This document shows positions 55,160 through 64,000 of a stretch of 64,000 bases of DNA, piece by piece. The notes beneath the pieces are model-generated. The model was not told the DNA's origin, ran no database searches, and saw nothing but the letters and a program-made list of their open reading frames with translations. This DNA is from Lasiodiplodia sp. COLG20 (lineage: Eukaryota > Ascomycota > Dothideomycetes > Botryosphaeriales > Botryosphaeriaceae). The stretch covers positions 186,001 to 250,000 of the forward strand of contig VNWV01000021.1 in the NCBI GenBank assembly GCA_009801085.1. The letters run 5' to 3'. The translations under genes were made by a program, and so were the position numbers. Position 1 is the stretch's first letter; each line of letters starts with the position of its first letter.

Positions 55160-56712
55160 ATGGCTTCCCTCGCCTCCTCTCTGAAAGATCCCAGCCTCAT
55201 TGTCGAAAAGGCCTACGTTGACGGCCAGTGGGTAGCGTCCGAGTCCAACAAGACCTTTGTGGTTCGCAACCCTGCCACTGAAGAGGTCATCGGTTCGTGC
55301 CCAGAGTGCAGCACAGACGATCTGAACGCCGCTGTGCGCGCCGCATCCGCTGCATTTCCCACCTGGAGAGCACAGTCCGGCCGGGCCCGCGGCCGCATCC
55401 TACGGAAATGGTTCGACCTCATCGTCGAGAACAAGGTCGACATCGGCAAGATCATCACGGCCGAGAACGGCAAAGCCACCGGCGACGCGGAGGGCGAGGC
55501 GCTGTTCGCCTCGAGCTTCTTCGAGTGGTTCTCCGAGGAAGCCCCCCGGCTCTACGGCGACGTCGTCCCCCACAGCAACCCCAGCGCGCGGACGCAGATC
55601 CTCAAGCAGCCCATCGGCGTCTGCGGCCTGATCACGCCCTGGAACTTCCCCATGGCCATGGGCGCCCGCAAGATCGCCGCCGCCCTCGCCGCCGGCTGCA
55701 CCGTCGTGCTCAAGCCGGACGGCGTCACTCCCTTCTCCTCCAACGCCCTCGCAGTGCTGGGCGAGCGTGCGGGCGTGCCCAAAGGCGTCTTCAACGTCGT
55801 CACGGCGCTCGCCAACACGCCGCAGCTCGGCCTCGCCATGTGCGAGTCGGACGCCATCAAGAAGATCTCCTTCACCGGCTCGACCCGCGTCGGCCGCCTC
55901 CTGATGGCGCAGTCGAGCAACTCGCTCAAGAAGCTCAGCCTCGAGCTGGGCGGCAACGCGCCGTTCATCGTCTTCGACGACGCCGACGTCGAGACGGCCG
56001 TCGCGAGCACCCTGATCAGCAAGTTCAAGGTCACGGGCCAGACGTGCGTGTGCGCCAACCGCATCTACGTGCAGAATGGCATCTACGACCGCTTCTGCCG
56101 GCGGTTGGTCGAGGAGGTCCGCCAGTTGCGCGTTGGCAATGGCGCCCACGAAGGCGTCACGCACGGCCCGCTGACCGTCGGCGTCGACAAGACTGAGGAC
56201 CATGTCCATGATGCCGTCGGCAAGAAGGCCACTGTGCTGCTCGGGGGCAAGCGGCTGCACAGCCTCGGCAAGAATTTCTTTGAACTGACCATCCTCGGCG
56301 ACGTTGACGATAGCATGAAGGTCATGCACGAGGAGACGTTCGGGCCCCTGGCCGCCGTGAGCAGGTTCGAGACTGAGGACGAGGTCATCGAGCGCGCCAA
56401 CAAGGTCGATGTGGGCTTGGCCTCGTACGTCATGACGTCCGACCTGTCGCGGTACTATCGCGTCTCTGAGAGGTTGGAATTCGGCATGGTTGCTATCAAT
56501 ACTGGTGTCATATCAGACGCTGCAGCTCCGTAAGTCATCACTTATCCTGCTCTCCGAATTCATTTCGTTACAGTGTGCTGATTAGTCACAGATTCGGTGG
56601 TGTCAAGCAATCTGGCTTCGGGCGTGAAGCTAGCAAATACGGTTGTGATGATTACTTAGTCTATAAGACCGTCATTACAGGTGGCATCAACACTGTCTAC
56701 AGCAAAATATAA
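55160..56712 (+). CDS. NAD(P)-dependent succinate-semialdehyde-type dehydrogenase
   Basis: Aldehyde dehydrogenase, most like succinate-semialdehyde dehydrogenase of the GABA shunt. Two exons (55160-56529, 56592-56712) give 496 residues. Motifs in order: [50 protein letters not shown] with the general-base Glu, and [17 protein letters not shown] with the catalytic Cys. [18 protein letters not shown] follows, and the C-terminal [20 protein letters not shown] is restored by splicing. [11 protein letters not shown] is typical of the succinate-semialdehyde group. No mitochondrial presequence is evident. The C-terminus is YSKI, and SKI is only a marginal PTS1 variant. Neighbouring genes do not complete a GABA pathway. 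Confidence 0.93.
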
Positions 56713-57234
56713 AAGGGGTAACAGATGAGATTCGTTCATGGAGAGAGTTCAATCAATAGATAAAATCTATACTATACTACATCAAACGTGTGTCTCAATC
56801 TACATGGCTATGCGGAACAATGTGCCATCTGTCTGTCGAGTAGAACAGACCGATATGAAGACTATTGTTATCAACATGCCTTTGATCTGCATGTATACAT
56901 TTCCATCCGGTACTTTAATCAGTAGACTTGAAGGTAAAGTCCTGTCTCTATTTTTGATTGTTCCATTCTCTGCTTGACACGCTGGAAATGAAGAAGCGGA
57001 TTAGCCCTCCAACTTGTCAGAAAATGACGTTGGAACGAGCTTGAAGACAGTATGCCCTCCACTTCGCTGTGTCCCCTTGCTCAAGTTAAGTACACACAGG
57101 TTTCAGATAGAAAGGAGGAACAGAAGCTTAGAAATAGAGGCTCAATTCAATTTCTCCTAGTTCAGTAAACAGCAACGCCAATAACACGCTAAATAGATTC
57201 CCAGGCATAAGACCCATCAATTCGTCTCCAACGC
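56713..57234. other. Convergent intergenic spacer, 0.5 kb
   Basis: 3' regions of the aldehyde dehydrogenase and of the oxygenase-like gene. No coding sequence is supported. Confidence 0.5.
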
Positions 57235-58522
57235 CTAATCCTCAATCTCATAAACCTCCTCCAACATGGACTCAATGTAACGCTTCTGTTCCATCAGGAA
57301 CGCGCGCGTGCCCTGGATGTCGAAGGGACGTGCATCCACCTCGCGGCGGTGCTCAGCCTTGAGCCGGTCACGGATGCGCTCCTCGAGCACCTGCAGCTTG
57401 TACTCGGTGTACTGTCCGTACAGCTCCGACAGGTTGCTGATGGGACGACTGCCCGTCAGGATCGTCTCGTCTTTGACGAACGGAGACTTGGGCCGGAAGG
57501 CGGTGACCATGGTGATGCGCTCCTGGCCACCGAGGGCCTTGAGAGCCTGGTGCTCAATGTAGCGGCCCTGCATGACGACGGCGTAGCCCTTGATAACGAA
57601 TCAGTCTGTTAGTAGGGGAGCGACGACAGATGGGAAGTGGCAAAGGCGCGGTGACTTACCCTGCTGGGTCCCCGGACTTTCATGATGTCCCCACTGGGTA
57701 GCTTCAGAGCGGTCTCGCCGCCGACCATGCCGGTGCAGTCGGATAGCATGGTGACACAGACGAAGGGGAAGCTGTCAAAGTGCCACGCAACCGCTGAGAG
57801 ATTCGCGTCGTCGGCGTCTTGTTGGGTGGGGGCAGGGCCCTTGTGATCGTTGATCGAGATGTTGATGTTGGCGATCTCGTACTGGAATGCGGGGACCAGC
57901 TCTATGCCAGCAACTTGCGAAATCTTGGCCAGAACCTCAGGTGAGTTCCAGATATCGTAGGTGAACGGAGCGCGGCTATCGAAAGGTTAGCGCAAACGAA
58001 CCTCGGAAGGAGAGAGTCATTGTTGACGTACGCTGCGCCCATGCCTCGGATCATGTTCTTGTTGAAGGTTGATGCATACTGGCAGTTCTCCATCGCCGCG
58101 TCACTGAAGACTTCAGCGCGAATCTGGTCGATTGCCTCGTCGTTGAAAAGGGGGAAGGGCTCTGAGGCGGCATTCGGTGAGATGCCGTGGCCGCCGAGGC
58201 CAATCTCCTCCATAGAATAGATCTTCTTTGGGTGCTGGAAGACAAGGTGCTTATTCGGGTCAAACGATTGCTTCTTCTCAATCCTGGCACCATCAATCAA
58301 GGACTGAGGGAGCTTGTTGGTGGGACGAGTGGCTCGCTTGGTTGTAGGGCCAATGACCTTGGGTGGAGTGTAAGCTGGAACAGCATTCTCAAGGATAAGA
58401 CTAGGCATTCTGTAAGGCTTGAAGCACGAGTTGTGGGGTAAAATGTCTCTTAATGGATTCGATGATACGATCGTTGGAGATGTTATCTGATGAGGATGGA
58501 ATGAATGGGCTGCTGCTGCCAT
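57235..58522 (-). CDS. 2-oxoglutarate/Fe(II) oxygenase-like fungal protein
   Basis: Three exons (58522-58032, 57975-57660, 57588-57235) give 386 residues. The middle of the protein has AWHFDSFPFVCVTMLSD, an His-x-Asp pair. GGETALKLPSGD and GYAVVMQGRYIEHQALKALGG follow, supplying a distal His, and ERITMVTAFRPK supplies an Arg for 2-oxoglutarate binding. This is the HxD...H...R layout of non-haem iron dioxygenases. The N-terminal part includes KHLVFQHPKKIYSMEEIGL, which I associate with an uncharacterised fungal family. The C-terminus is a charged helix. The reaction is unknown. It is divergent from a PhyH-type dioxygenase across 604 bp, so the two may act on related compounds. Confidence 0.85.
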
Positions 58523-59126
58523 TTAGATATACTCGAGCTGGATGAGGCTCTGGGGAGCCAGACGCCGGATTGAGCTCTGTCTTTCTCATCTCCCAAGTCC
58601 TACGGAGCGGCCTGATGCCCCACAAACTGACCCGAGCATAGGACCCAAACGAAGGAGTACGTAAAAGGCGGTTGAATACCGTGGTGTACCTGTACGGTGC
58701 CACTACTACTCTCATCGGAGAGCATGGGGAGCATGCAGCCAAAGCCCAAAATTTCCTAATGCAGTTATGGATTCCTTAGAACAGAGATGCTTGATAGCAA
58801 TCACGGGGCCAGTTGTGGGTTCGGGATCCATTTCCGTTGCTCGGATACCCGCACCGAGGTGGCCGATCCCTGCCGATTGCCCCGTCTGAGTGCGCCACCC
58901 TATAGTCTGGATGCCCAACGTACGTGTGGTGCCGACCATGGGGAGCAGTGACGATCGCGATAACCCCATTCTTCGGTGATAAGCCTCGCTCGTATCGGCT
59001 CAAGTGCATTGCTGCCGCACCTTCGATTACCTATTTGAAACTCCGTGTTGGGCGATAACTGTTTCCATCTCGATTTATCTTTCAACTCGCCCGTGCTATC
59101 TGCCGAATCCCCCAAAATACCCGAAT
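58523..59126. other. Divergent promoter region of two oxygenase genes
   Basis: 604 bp between the start codons at 58522 and 59127. No gene is supported here and no obvious repeated element was seen. Confidence 0.5.
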
Positions 59127-60151
59127 ATGGCAGTTCAAGTGCTCCCCCCTCCCCTACCTATTGATCCAGCGCACAAACCTCCGACTAGTGTCACTTCCAT
59201 CCCAGCAGATTCACCGCTTGACGAGATCCTCCGAATTCTCGAAAAAGATGGTGGCGTTATCCTCACCAACTTTGCAAGTCCAGAAGAGCTCGCTGCCATC
59301 GATGAAGATGTCGAGTCTTACCGCAAGGAGACTCGCTCGACCGCAGACAGCGCGCTGCACATCATTCCCAAAGAGACGCTTGCCGTGCCTGGCCTTGTCG
59401 GAAAGTCGCCGACAGTTGCCAAGCTCTGCGAACACCCCGTGTTGGAAGACCTTCGCACAGCCATTCTACAGGACAACTTCAGTGTCATCCGGGAAGACTT
59501 TGTGGAACATAACACCATAGACCCCCTCTTGAGCATCAGCGTCACTCTGCACATCGGCTACGGTGCTCCGCGTCAGCGGCTTCATCGCGACGATAATGTG
59601 CACGGTATCAAGCATGGCGGCAAGTTCGACCTTAAAAAGGCGAGTCAGTTCGGTTGCCTCATTGCTGGAACGAGGACCACTCGCGAGAATGGTGCTACTA
59701 TGTTTGTCCCTGGCTCTCACAAATGGGATGACTCCCGAGCTCCGCGGACGGACGAGGTTTGCTTTGCAGGTAAATCCCCACGCCGCTTCCGTGCATCTTG
59801 AGTTACTTGACCGTATTGCATTTACAAGACTCAAGACCATGCTGACTCCAACCCTCCTCAGAAATGAGTCCAGGATCTGTCCTCATATTCCTAGCTTCCT
59901 GTTACCATGGCGGTGGTTACAACTCGGTCCCAGGTGAGGTTCGCAAAGTTCACGGTCTATTTTTCGTGAGGGGAACACTACGTACTGAGGAAAACCAATT
60001 TCTGGCGATACCGCGGAGCAAGCTGTGGACGATGAGCGACAAGATGCTTTCACTTCTTGGATACAAGAAGCCCTCCACGGTCTTAGGTATCGTTGAGAAC
60101 GAGGACCCGGTGAGAAATCTTGTGGGCGCTTTGGCCAAGGCAAATTCATAG
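59127..60151 (+). CDS. Phytanoyl-CoA dioxygenase (PhyH) family protein
   Basis: Non-haem Fe(II)/2-oxoglutarate dioxygenase of the PhyH type, the family that includes fungal fumitremorgin- and verruculogen-type oxygenases. Two exons (59127-59769, 59862-60151) give 310 residues. Near residue 35, EILRILEKDGGVILTNF is the usual family opening. The metal-binding RLHRDDNVHG gives His-x-Asp, NGATMFVPGSHKWDD is the typical central block, and SCYHGGGYNS supplies the distal His, followed by the KVHGLFFVRGTLR strand. Both iron ligands and the 2-oxoglutarate region therefore look intact. Substrates in this family range from acyl-CoA to alkaloids and terpenoids, so none is assigned. The C-terminus, AKANS, is not a PTS1. 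Confidence 0.92.
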
Positions 60152-61112
60152 CCAGAATGCTGGACAGTGCATCGAAATTGAAGCTATTATTGTCGTTTTG
60201 AATTCACTTGCCGATGTACCTTTTGAGCTTTGTAATCCTATTCCTCTGGTGACTATTGCCTCCGCTCGGTTTCTGTCTGGCACCCGGGCTCAAACTTGGA
60301 CCCAATTTTCACACCCAGGTCATCTATCTTCAACCAAGAATCACAGAGACGCTTGGAACACTAATCATACCCGAGGTAAAGATACCAATATTTTGCCACG
60401 AATCAAGCGAAAGCTTTGCCTGTGTTCTATCGCAGTTTCCGTTGCACCATGCGCATCTGAGTTGGCAGCATTGGCTTTGTGAGGTCTTCATCGCCCTTTC
60501 TTGAAATACAAATCATTTGAAAGTACGTAGAAGCAAGCAGTTACCCGCCTAATCAGTTCTCTTTAACTGAACGTGTGGGCCTACTTCCACGTACAACGAA
60601 TGCTACGCACATGGGTGAATCTCTTGACAACGATAGTGTATATAAAGATGTGTGCTTTTGCCCAGTACGCTGCGTGATTCATCAAAGAACGCACGATGGA
60701 TAGGCTTACGTGGGTAACTTTTACTGGTGTAATCGTGAATGCCAGCAGTCAACAAATTCTCTAGCGTGTCATAAGTGGCTGCATAGAAAATTCTATATGC
60801 AACAAAGAAACAAGAACGTGATATCGCGACAGTATTTCCTGAAAATTTCGATCGATGGTATATAAGGATCTGTTTCCTCGAACATACTTCGAGCACCAAG
60901 CACTCCGTCACGATAATCTCCCTCGGCTTCCTCTGTCCCTCGGGCTCTCCTTGCTGGCAAATTAGAGTATTACTTGTCAAACATACAGTGAGCTTTGAGG
61001 TAGCTCGCCACGTGCATTTCCAAGTACAATAGCGGAAGTGTGCTGACAAATTACGCTCACGTAGGACTCGAAGGGCGGAAGATCTCTGTTTCAGACCAGC
61101 AACTTCGACAAC
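60152..61112. other. Intergenic, 0.96 kb, nothing recognised
   Basis: Short open frames on both strands without recognisable features. Confidence 0.5.
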
Positions 61113-62144
61113 ATGGGGACACCTGAAGCTCGTTTGGGAGGGCTCATCGAACCTATGATGATAATAAGGCCTGGAAAGCTGACTCCAGAGTCTACAGACT
61201 TCGAATGGAGCAACCACGAGAAGCCATGGCACGAGTGGAATGCTTCCCAGCAGGATATAGTGCGGAACTTAGTCCCCGTTGGCACCGTCCTGAAGAATTT
61301 GAATATCCCGGGCCCGGAGAGCGACATGATACAACGGGTTTCGAGGCTAGTTGCAAAAGAGCAGTCGTACATCCTGGACACCTGTGAGGAGGCTACCGAC
61401 AAGCTCTACAGCAGCATATCTTCAGTGGTTGAGAAAGGTGCTTTTAAATTATGGTTGCAAGGCTGCTTTTCGAGCACTACGATTATCCTCGGGGCCGGCG
61501 GCGAGACCTCATATCCTATCTCCTACATGTGCGCGACACTGGGAAGAAGTCTGTGCGCGACACTGGGCAAAGAACTGCCCGAGACGCCGGGCAGAAAACT
61601 GCCCCAGATGCCCTATATCTTTCCGCTCAGTTTCTTCTGCCCGCTGCACCTTGAAAAACATGACCCGCTTCGGGGCGTGGAGGGCATGATGAGGTCTCTT
61701 ATTGCTCAGCTCCTAGTCCACAGGTCTGGAAACAGACGTATAACAAACAAATTGACTATAGAACAGTGGGCACCGGGACAGATACCTTTAGGCAACGTAG
61801 GGAAGTTGTTTCAACATTTTGCCTCTCTCGTCAAGACTGTAACTGCCGGTACTATCATCTGCATCATCGATGGCATCAATCACTTTGCGAATACGACTGG
61901 TACAGGGGAATCCGACGCGGACTGCGTTATGAGAGGCTTCCGTGAACTTATGAAAGAAGTGGAGCAGGCCAGGGAAGACAAGGAAGGGAAAGTTAGGCTC
62001 AAACTCCTACTCACGATTCACGAACCTGGTACGCACATGGAGTATCAGTTCACGGAAGCCACAGCAATATTGCGCCTCCCGGGACCAGAAAAGAGGCGAG
62101 CAGAAGAGTTAGCCGAGGCACGAGCAGGCAAGAGACGAGCATAG
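61113..62144 (+). CDS. Uncharacterised fungal protein with an NTPase-like fold segment
   Basis: Single exon, 343 residues. I do not recognise a named family. The segment DPLRGVEGMMRSLIAQLLVHRSG and the later hydrophobic strand GTIICIIDGINHFA (a Walker-B-like strand ending in Asp-Gly) recall the middle of fungal STAND/NACHT-like NTPases, but no Walker A loop is visible. IILGAGGETS at about 125-134 lacks the GKT/GKS. The C-terminus is highly charged (Lys/Arg/Glu). A three-unit octapeptide repeat (CATLGRSL, CATLGKEL, PETPGRKL) lies near residues 140-163. It may be a truncated or decayed NTPase-domain gene. Confidence 0.65.
   Translation: MGTPEARLGGLIEPMMIIRPGKLTPESTDFEWSNHEKPWHEWNASQQDIVRNLVPVGTVLKNLNIPGPESDMIQRVSRLVAKEQSYILDTCEEATDKLYSSISSVVEKGAFKLWLQGCFSSTTIILGAGGETSYPISYMCATLGRSLCATLGKELPETPGRKLPQMPYIFPLSFFCPLHLEKHDPLRGVEGMMRSLIAQLLVHRSGNRRITNKLTIEQWAPGQIPLGNVGKLFQHFASLVKTVTAGTIICIIDGINHFANTTGTGESDADCVMRGFRELMKEVEQAREDKEGKVRLKLLLTIHEPGTHMEYQFTEATAILRLPGPEKRRAEELAEARAGKRRA
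61530..61601 (+). repeat. Three degenerate 24-bp in-frame tandem repeats
   Basis: Units at 61530-61553, 61554-61577 and 61578-61601 encode CATLGRSL, CATLGKEL and PETPGRKL. The first two share a 15-bp identity (61529-61543 and 61553-61567). They lie inside the uncharacterised gene at 61113 and keep the frame. Confidence 0.8.
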
Positions 62145-62730
62145 GCTCGATTATTCTTATTATTGATCTAGACGAATTTGACGGGGCTATACGATAGGGA
62201 AGTCTTTGATTATACTATCAGTCAAATGATTACTTGTTGGGCTGACCGGAGGCTATCCGGAAGAATTACGATATGCACAGGCTCACATGTATATATATTG
62301 AAATTGAATTGAACTGACCGACGGGAATATGAGCTTTCTGGGGCTGGAGTTGGATTGATATTGGCTTCAGATATTGCTGGCTACCTGCGATAAACAGGTG
62401 GTCTCCCTTTTGTGGTGTTTTCGATTTGTAATATCACTGCTTGATAAAAATAGTGGAATTTTAATTCTTCCAGCCCTGAAATTTGTCTCTAAAAGTGGAT
62501 TTATCGAGCCCAGCTACCTTAGGTCTCGAAGCATCCAGATTGATAGGGAACGTATACAGACTAAAAAGACAGGAGAGCCACTGGCTGGTTTGCGGTAACA
62601 CAGTGGCAGTCTCGGTAGAGGAACGCAATCCAGCTGAAGGCCACACTCATGCAGAATCAAATTCTCAATTTTAGTAGCAACCATCGCGGACAGTCGTCAA
62701 AATACGTCTTACTCCATCAAACGACAACAT
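62145..62730. other. Convergent intergenic spacer, 0.6 kb
   Basis: AT-rich sequence between two 3' ends. No gene seen. Confidence 0.5.
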
Positions 62731-63612
62731 TCATAGTTTTGAATTTCTCTCAGGCTGTTCAAAAGCCCCATGCCGTCCTGCGCCTTTACTGAACTTCGAA
62801 GCCCCCTTAACGCTCTCTGTAGTAATCACTTTAATTCCCTCGTCGAACTCATTCCTCAATGCGTCTTCGAACGACGTAGCATTGTAGACTGAATAGTAGC
62901 AGCTAGAGCGGTCAACATTCATGCAGGCTTGCGGGAACGTAAGGAGCTGCCTGGCAATCTTGTTGGCCTCTTCAAACGCCTTTCCCTTTGGGACGAGGCG
63001 ATTCGCGAGCCCCATCTGCAGCGCTTCCTGTGCCGGAACAGGCCGTCCGGTGAGGATCATGTCGAGAGCTCGGCCAAGGCCGATGATGGCCTGCAGACGC
63101 ACAGTACCGCCGTCAATGAGGGGAACGCCCCAGCGCCGGCAGAAGACGCCAAATATGGCGTCTTCCTCAGCAACACGAATGTCACCGAGCAGAGAGAGCT
63201 CGAGACCGCCAGCTACGGCGTAGCCGGACACGGCGCTGATGACGGGCTTCTTGATCTGCATTCGTGATGGCCCCATTGGGCCAGGGTTGCAGCCGTCGAC
63301 GCGGTGCTCCGGGCCGATGTTCAGACCTTTGTATCCTGGTCCGCCTTCGGGCGAGAACTTGGAGACCTCGTGGAGGTCGAAACCGGCGCAGAAGGTCCCG
63401 TTCGCGCCGTTGAAGATGCAGACCTTCTGGTTCGGGTCGTCCTCAAAAGCCAAGAATGCATCCCTGAGCATCCTTGCTGTAGGACCATCGACTGCATTCT
63501 TCCGATGGCGGCGGTCTAGGGTGATGGTGGTGATGCCATCACTAGTGGTCGTGACAGAGACCGCGTTTGGCTCTGAATCTACGTCCGGTGGGGAAGTTTT
63601 GTTGTCCGGCAT
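62731..63612 (-). CDS. Enoyl-CoA hydratase/isomerase family protein, C-terminal SKL
   Basis: Crotonase-fold protein, single exon, 293 residues. Motifs: ITLDRRHRKNAVDGPTARML, then GTFCAGFDLHEV (oxyanion strand), and SAVSGYAVAGGLELSLLGDIRVA, the hallmark helix with the second oxyanion glycine. FGVFCRRWGVPLIDGGTVRL follows. The catalytic Glu usual before the last segment is replaced by a Gly/Val context (RRWGVPLID), and the following Asp may substitute, as in some isomerase-like members. It ends PERNSKL. SKL is the canonical PTS1, so a peroxisomal location is very likely. It is a separate gene, 39 kb from the leucine-type cluster, and lacks the paired CGGNCCG element in the visible promoter. Acyl-CoA substrate unknown. 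Confidence 0.93.
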   Translation of the reverse strand: MPDNKTSPPDVDSEPNAVSVTTTSDGITTITLDRRHRKNAVDGPTARMLRDAFLAFEDDPNQKVCIFNGANGTFCAGFDLHEVSKFSPEGGPGYKGLNIGPEHRVDGCNPGPMGPSRMQIKKPVISAVSGYAVAGGLELSLLGDIRVAEEDAIFGVFCRRWGVPLIDGGTVRLQAIIGLGRALDMILTGRPVPAQEALQMGLANRLVPKGKAFEEANKIARQLLTFPQACMNVDRSSCYYSVYNATSFEDALRNEFDEGIKVITTESVKGASKFSKGAGRHGAFEQPERNSKL

Positions 63613-64000
63613 CTTCGCATACGCAAGCTTGCGGGAAATGATGCAATGAATCAGAATGAGACAGCATTCACTGAAGCAGGAAGGTGGGTGACGAATGCTG
63701 AGTTATTATATTGTCTGCCCCTCAATGGGCAGTAGCCGAGGTTAAACATGGCCTGTCCCTTGTTCAACAGGGTTACAGTAGACGCATGCAATAATTTGTG
63801 CGGGTGAACTGGGGATGGTGGTTGGTCCGATGACTTTTGATTACGTCAGAAACTCGGATGCGAAAGGTAAGCTCTAACGAAGTTAAACCCATACAACGTT
63901 GTGGAGATAGACCAGCTTACTCCAATTCCAAATCGGGTCCGATGCATGTTGCTATTGTCTATTGTGTGCGGGGTATACTTGGATGATCTTCCCCTCTACG
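63613..64000. other. Promoter side of the hydratase gene to the window end
   Basis: 388 bp without a supported gene. Any divergent neighbour would begin beyond the window. Confidence 0.5.

Noticed and set aside
55400..56329. A 309-codon frame antisense to the aldehyde dehydrogenase
   Set aside because: It is a complement of a well-conserved enzyme and has biased composition and no motifs.

Overview
The window is nuclear DNA of a filamentous ascomycete (Pezizomycotina). The evidence is many short GT-AG introns (about 40-120 nt), five Zn(II)2Cys6 regulators, a PDR-type ABC transporter, a LaeA-like methyltransferase, a HET-domain gene, a sphingolipid C9-methyltransferase and an intron-containing tRNA-Ser(CGA). 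I cannot place it below subphylum. Exon maps were built by hand from splice sites and conserved family motifs. Every multi-exon model below adds up to a whole number of codons.

Layout. 1-10 kb: an Old Yellow Enzyme with a C-terminal ARL, a tRNA-Ser, an MDR-family enoyl reductase-like gene, a Zn2Cys6 regulator and a secreted GMC oxidoreductase. 10.6-24 kb: a compact catabolic cluster, described below. 25-35 kb: a LaeA-like methyltransferase convergent with an MFS transporter, a helix-hairpin-helix-like basic protein, a single-exon Zn2Cys6 regulator and a sphingolipid C9-methyltransferase. 35-44.7 kb: a Zn2Cys6 regulator divergent from a full-size PDR ABC transporter, then a single-pass membrane protein. 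45-54 kb: a HET-domain protein, a nine-exon Zn2Cys6 regulator and an amino-acid permease. 55-64 kb: a succinate-semialdehyde-type aldehyde dehydrogenase, two divergent 2-oxoglutarate/Fe oxygenases of different families, an unrecognised gene and an enoyl-CoA hydratase ending in SKL.

The most interesting region is 10602-23870. It encodes every enzyme needed to convert a branched acid such as isovalerate to acetyl-CoA and acetoacetate: an AMP-forming acyl-CoA ligase, an acyl-CoA dehydrogenase with the isovaleryl-type catalytic Glu position, both subunits of a methylcrotonyl-type carboxylase, and one polypeptide that joins an HMG-CoA lyase to a methylglutaconyl-type hydratase. A Zn2Cys6 regulator lies inside the cluster. 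This has the logic of a bacterial liu (leucine/isovalerate utilisation) operon. Four of the five enzymes end in tripeptides that fit or approach the peroxisomal PTS1 consensus (ARL, SRL, NKL, ARM) and none shows a convincing mitochondrial presequence, so the whole route may be peroxisomal. All three promoter regions that serve the five enzyme genes carry a paired CGGNCCG element with identical internal spacing, a strong candidate operator for the cluster regulator.
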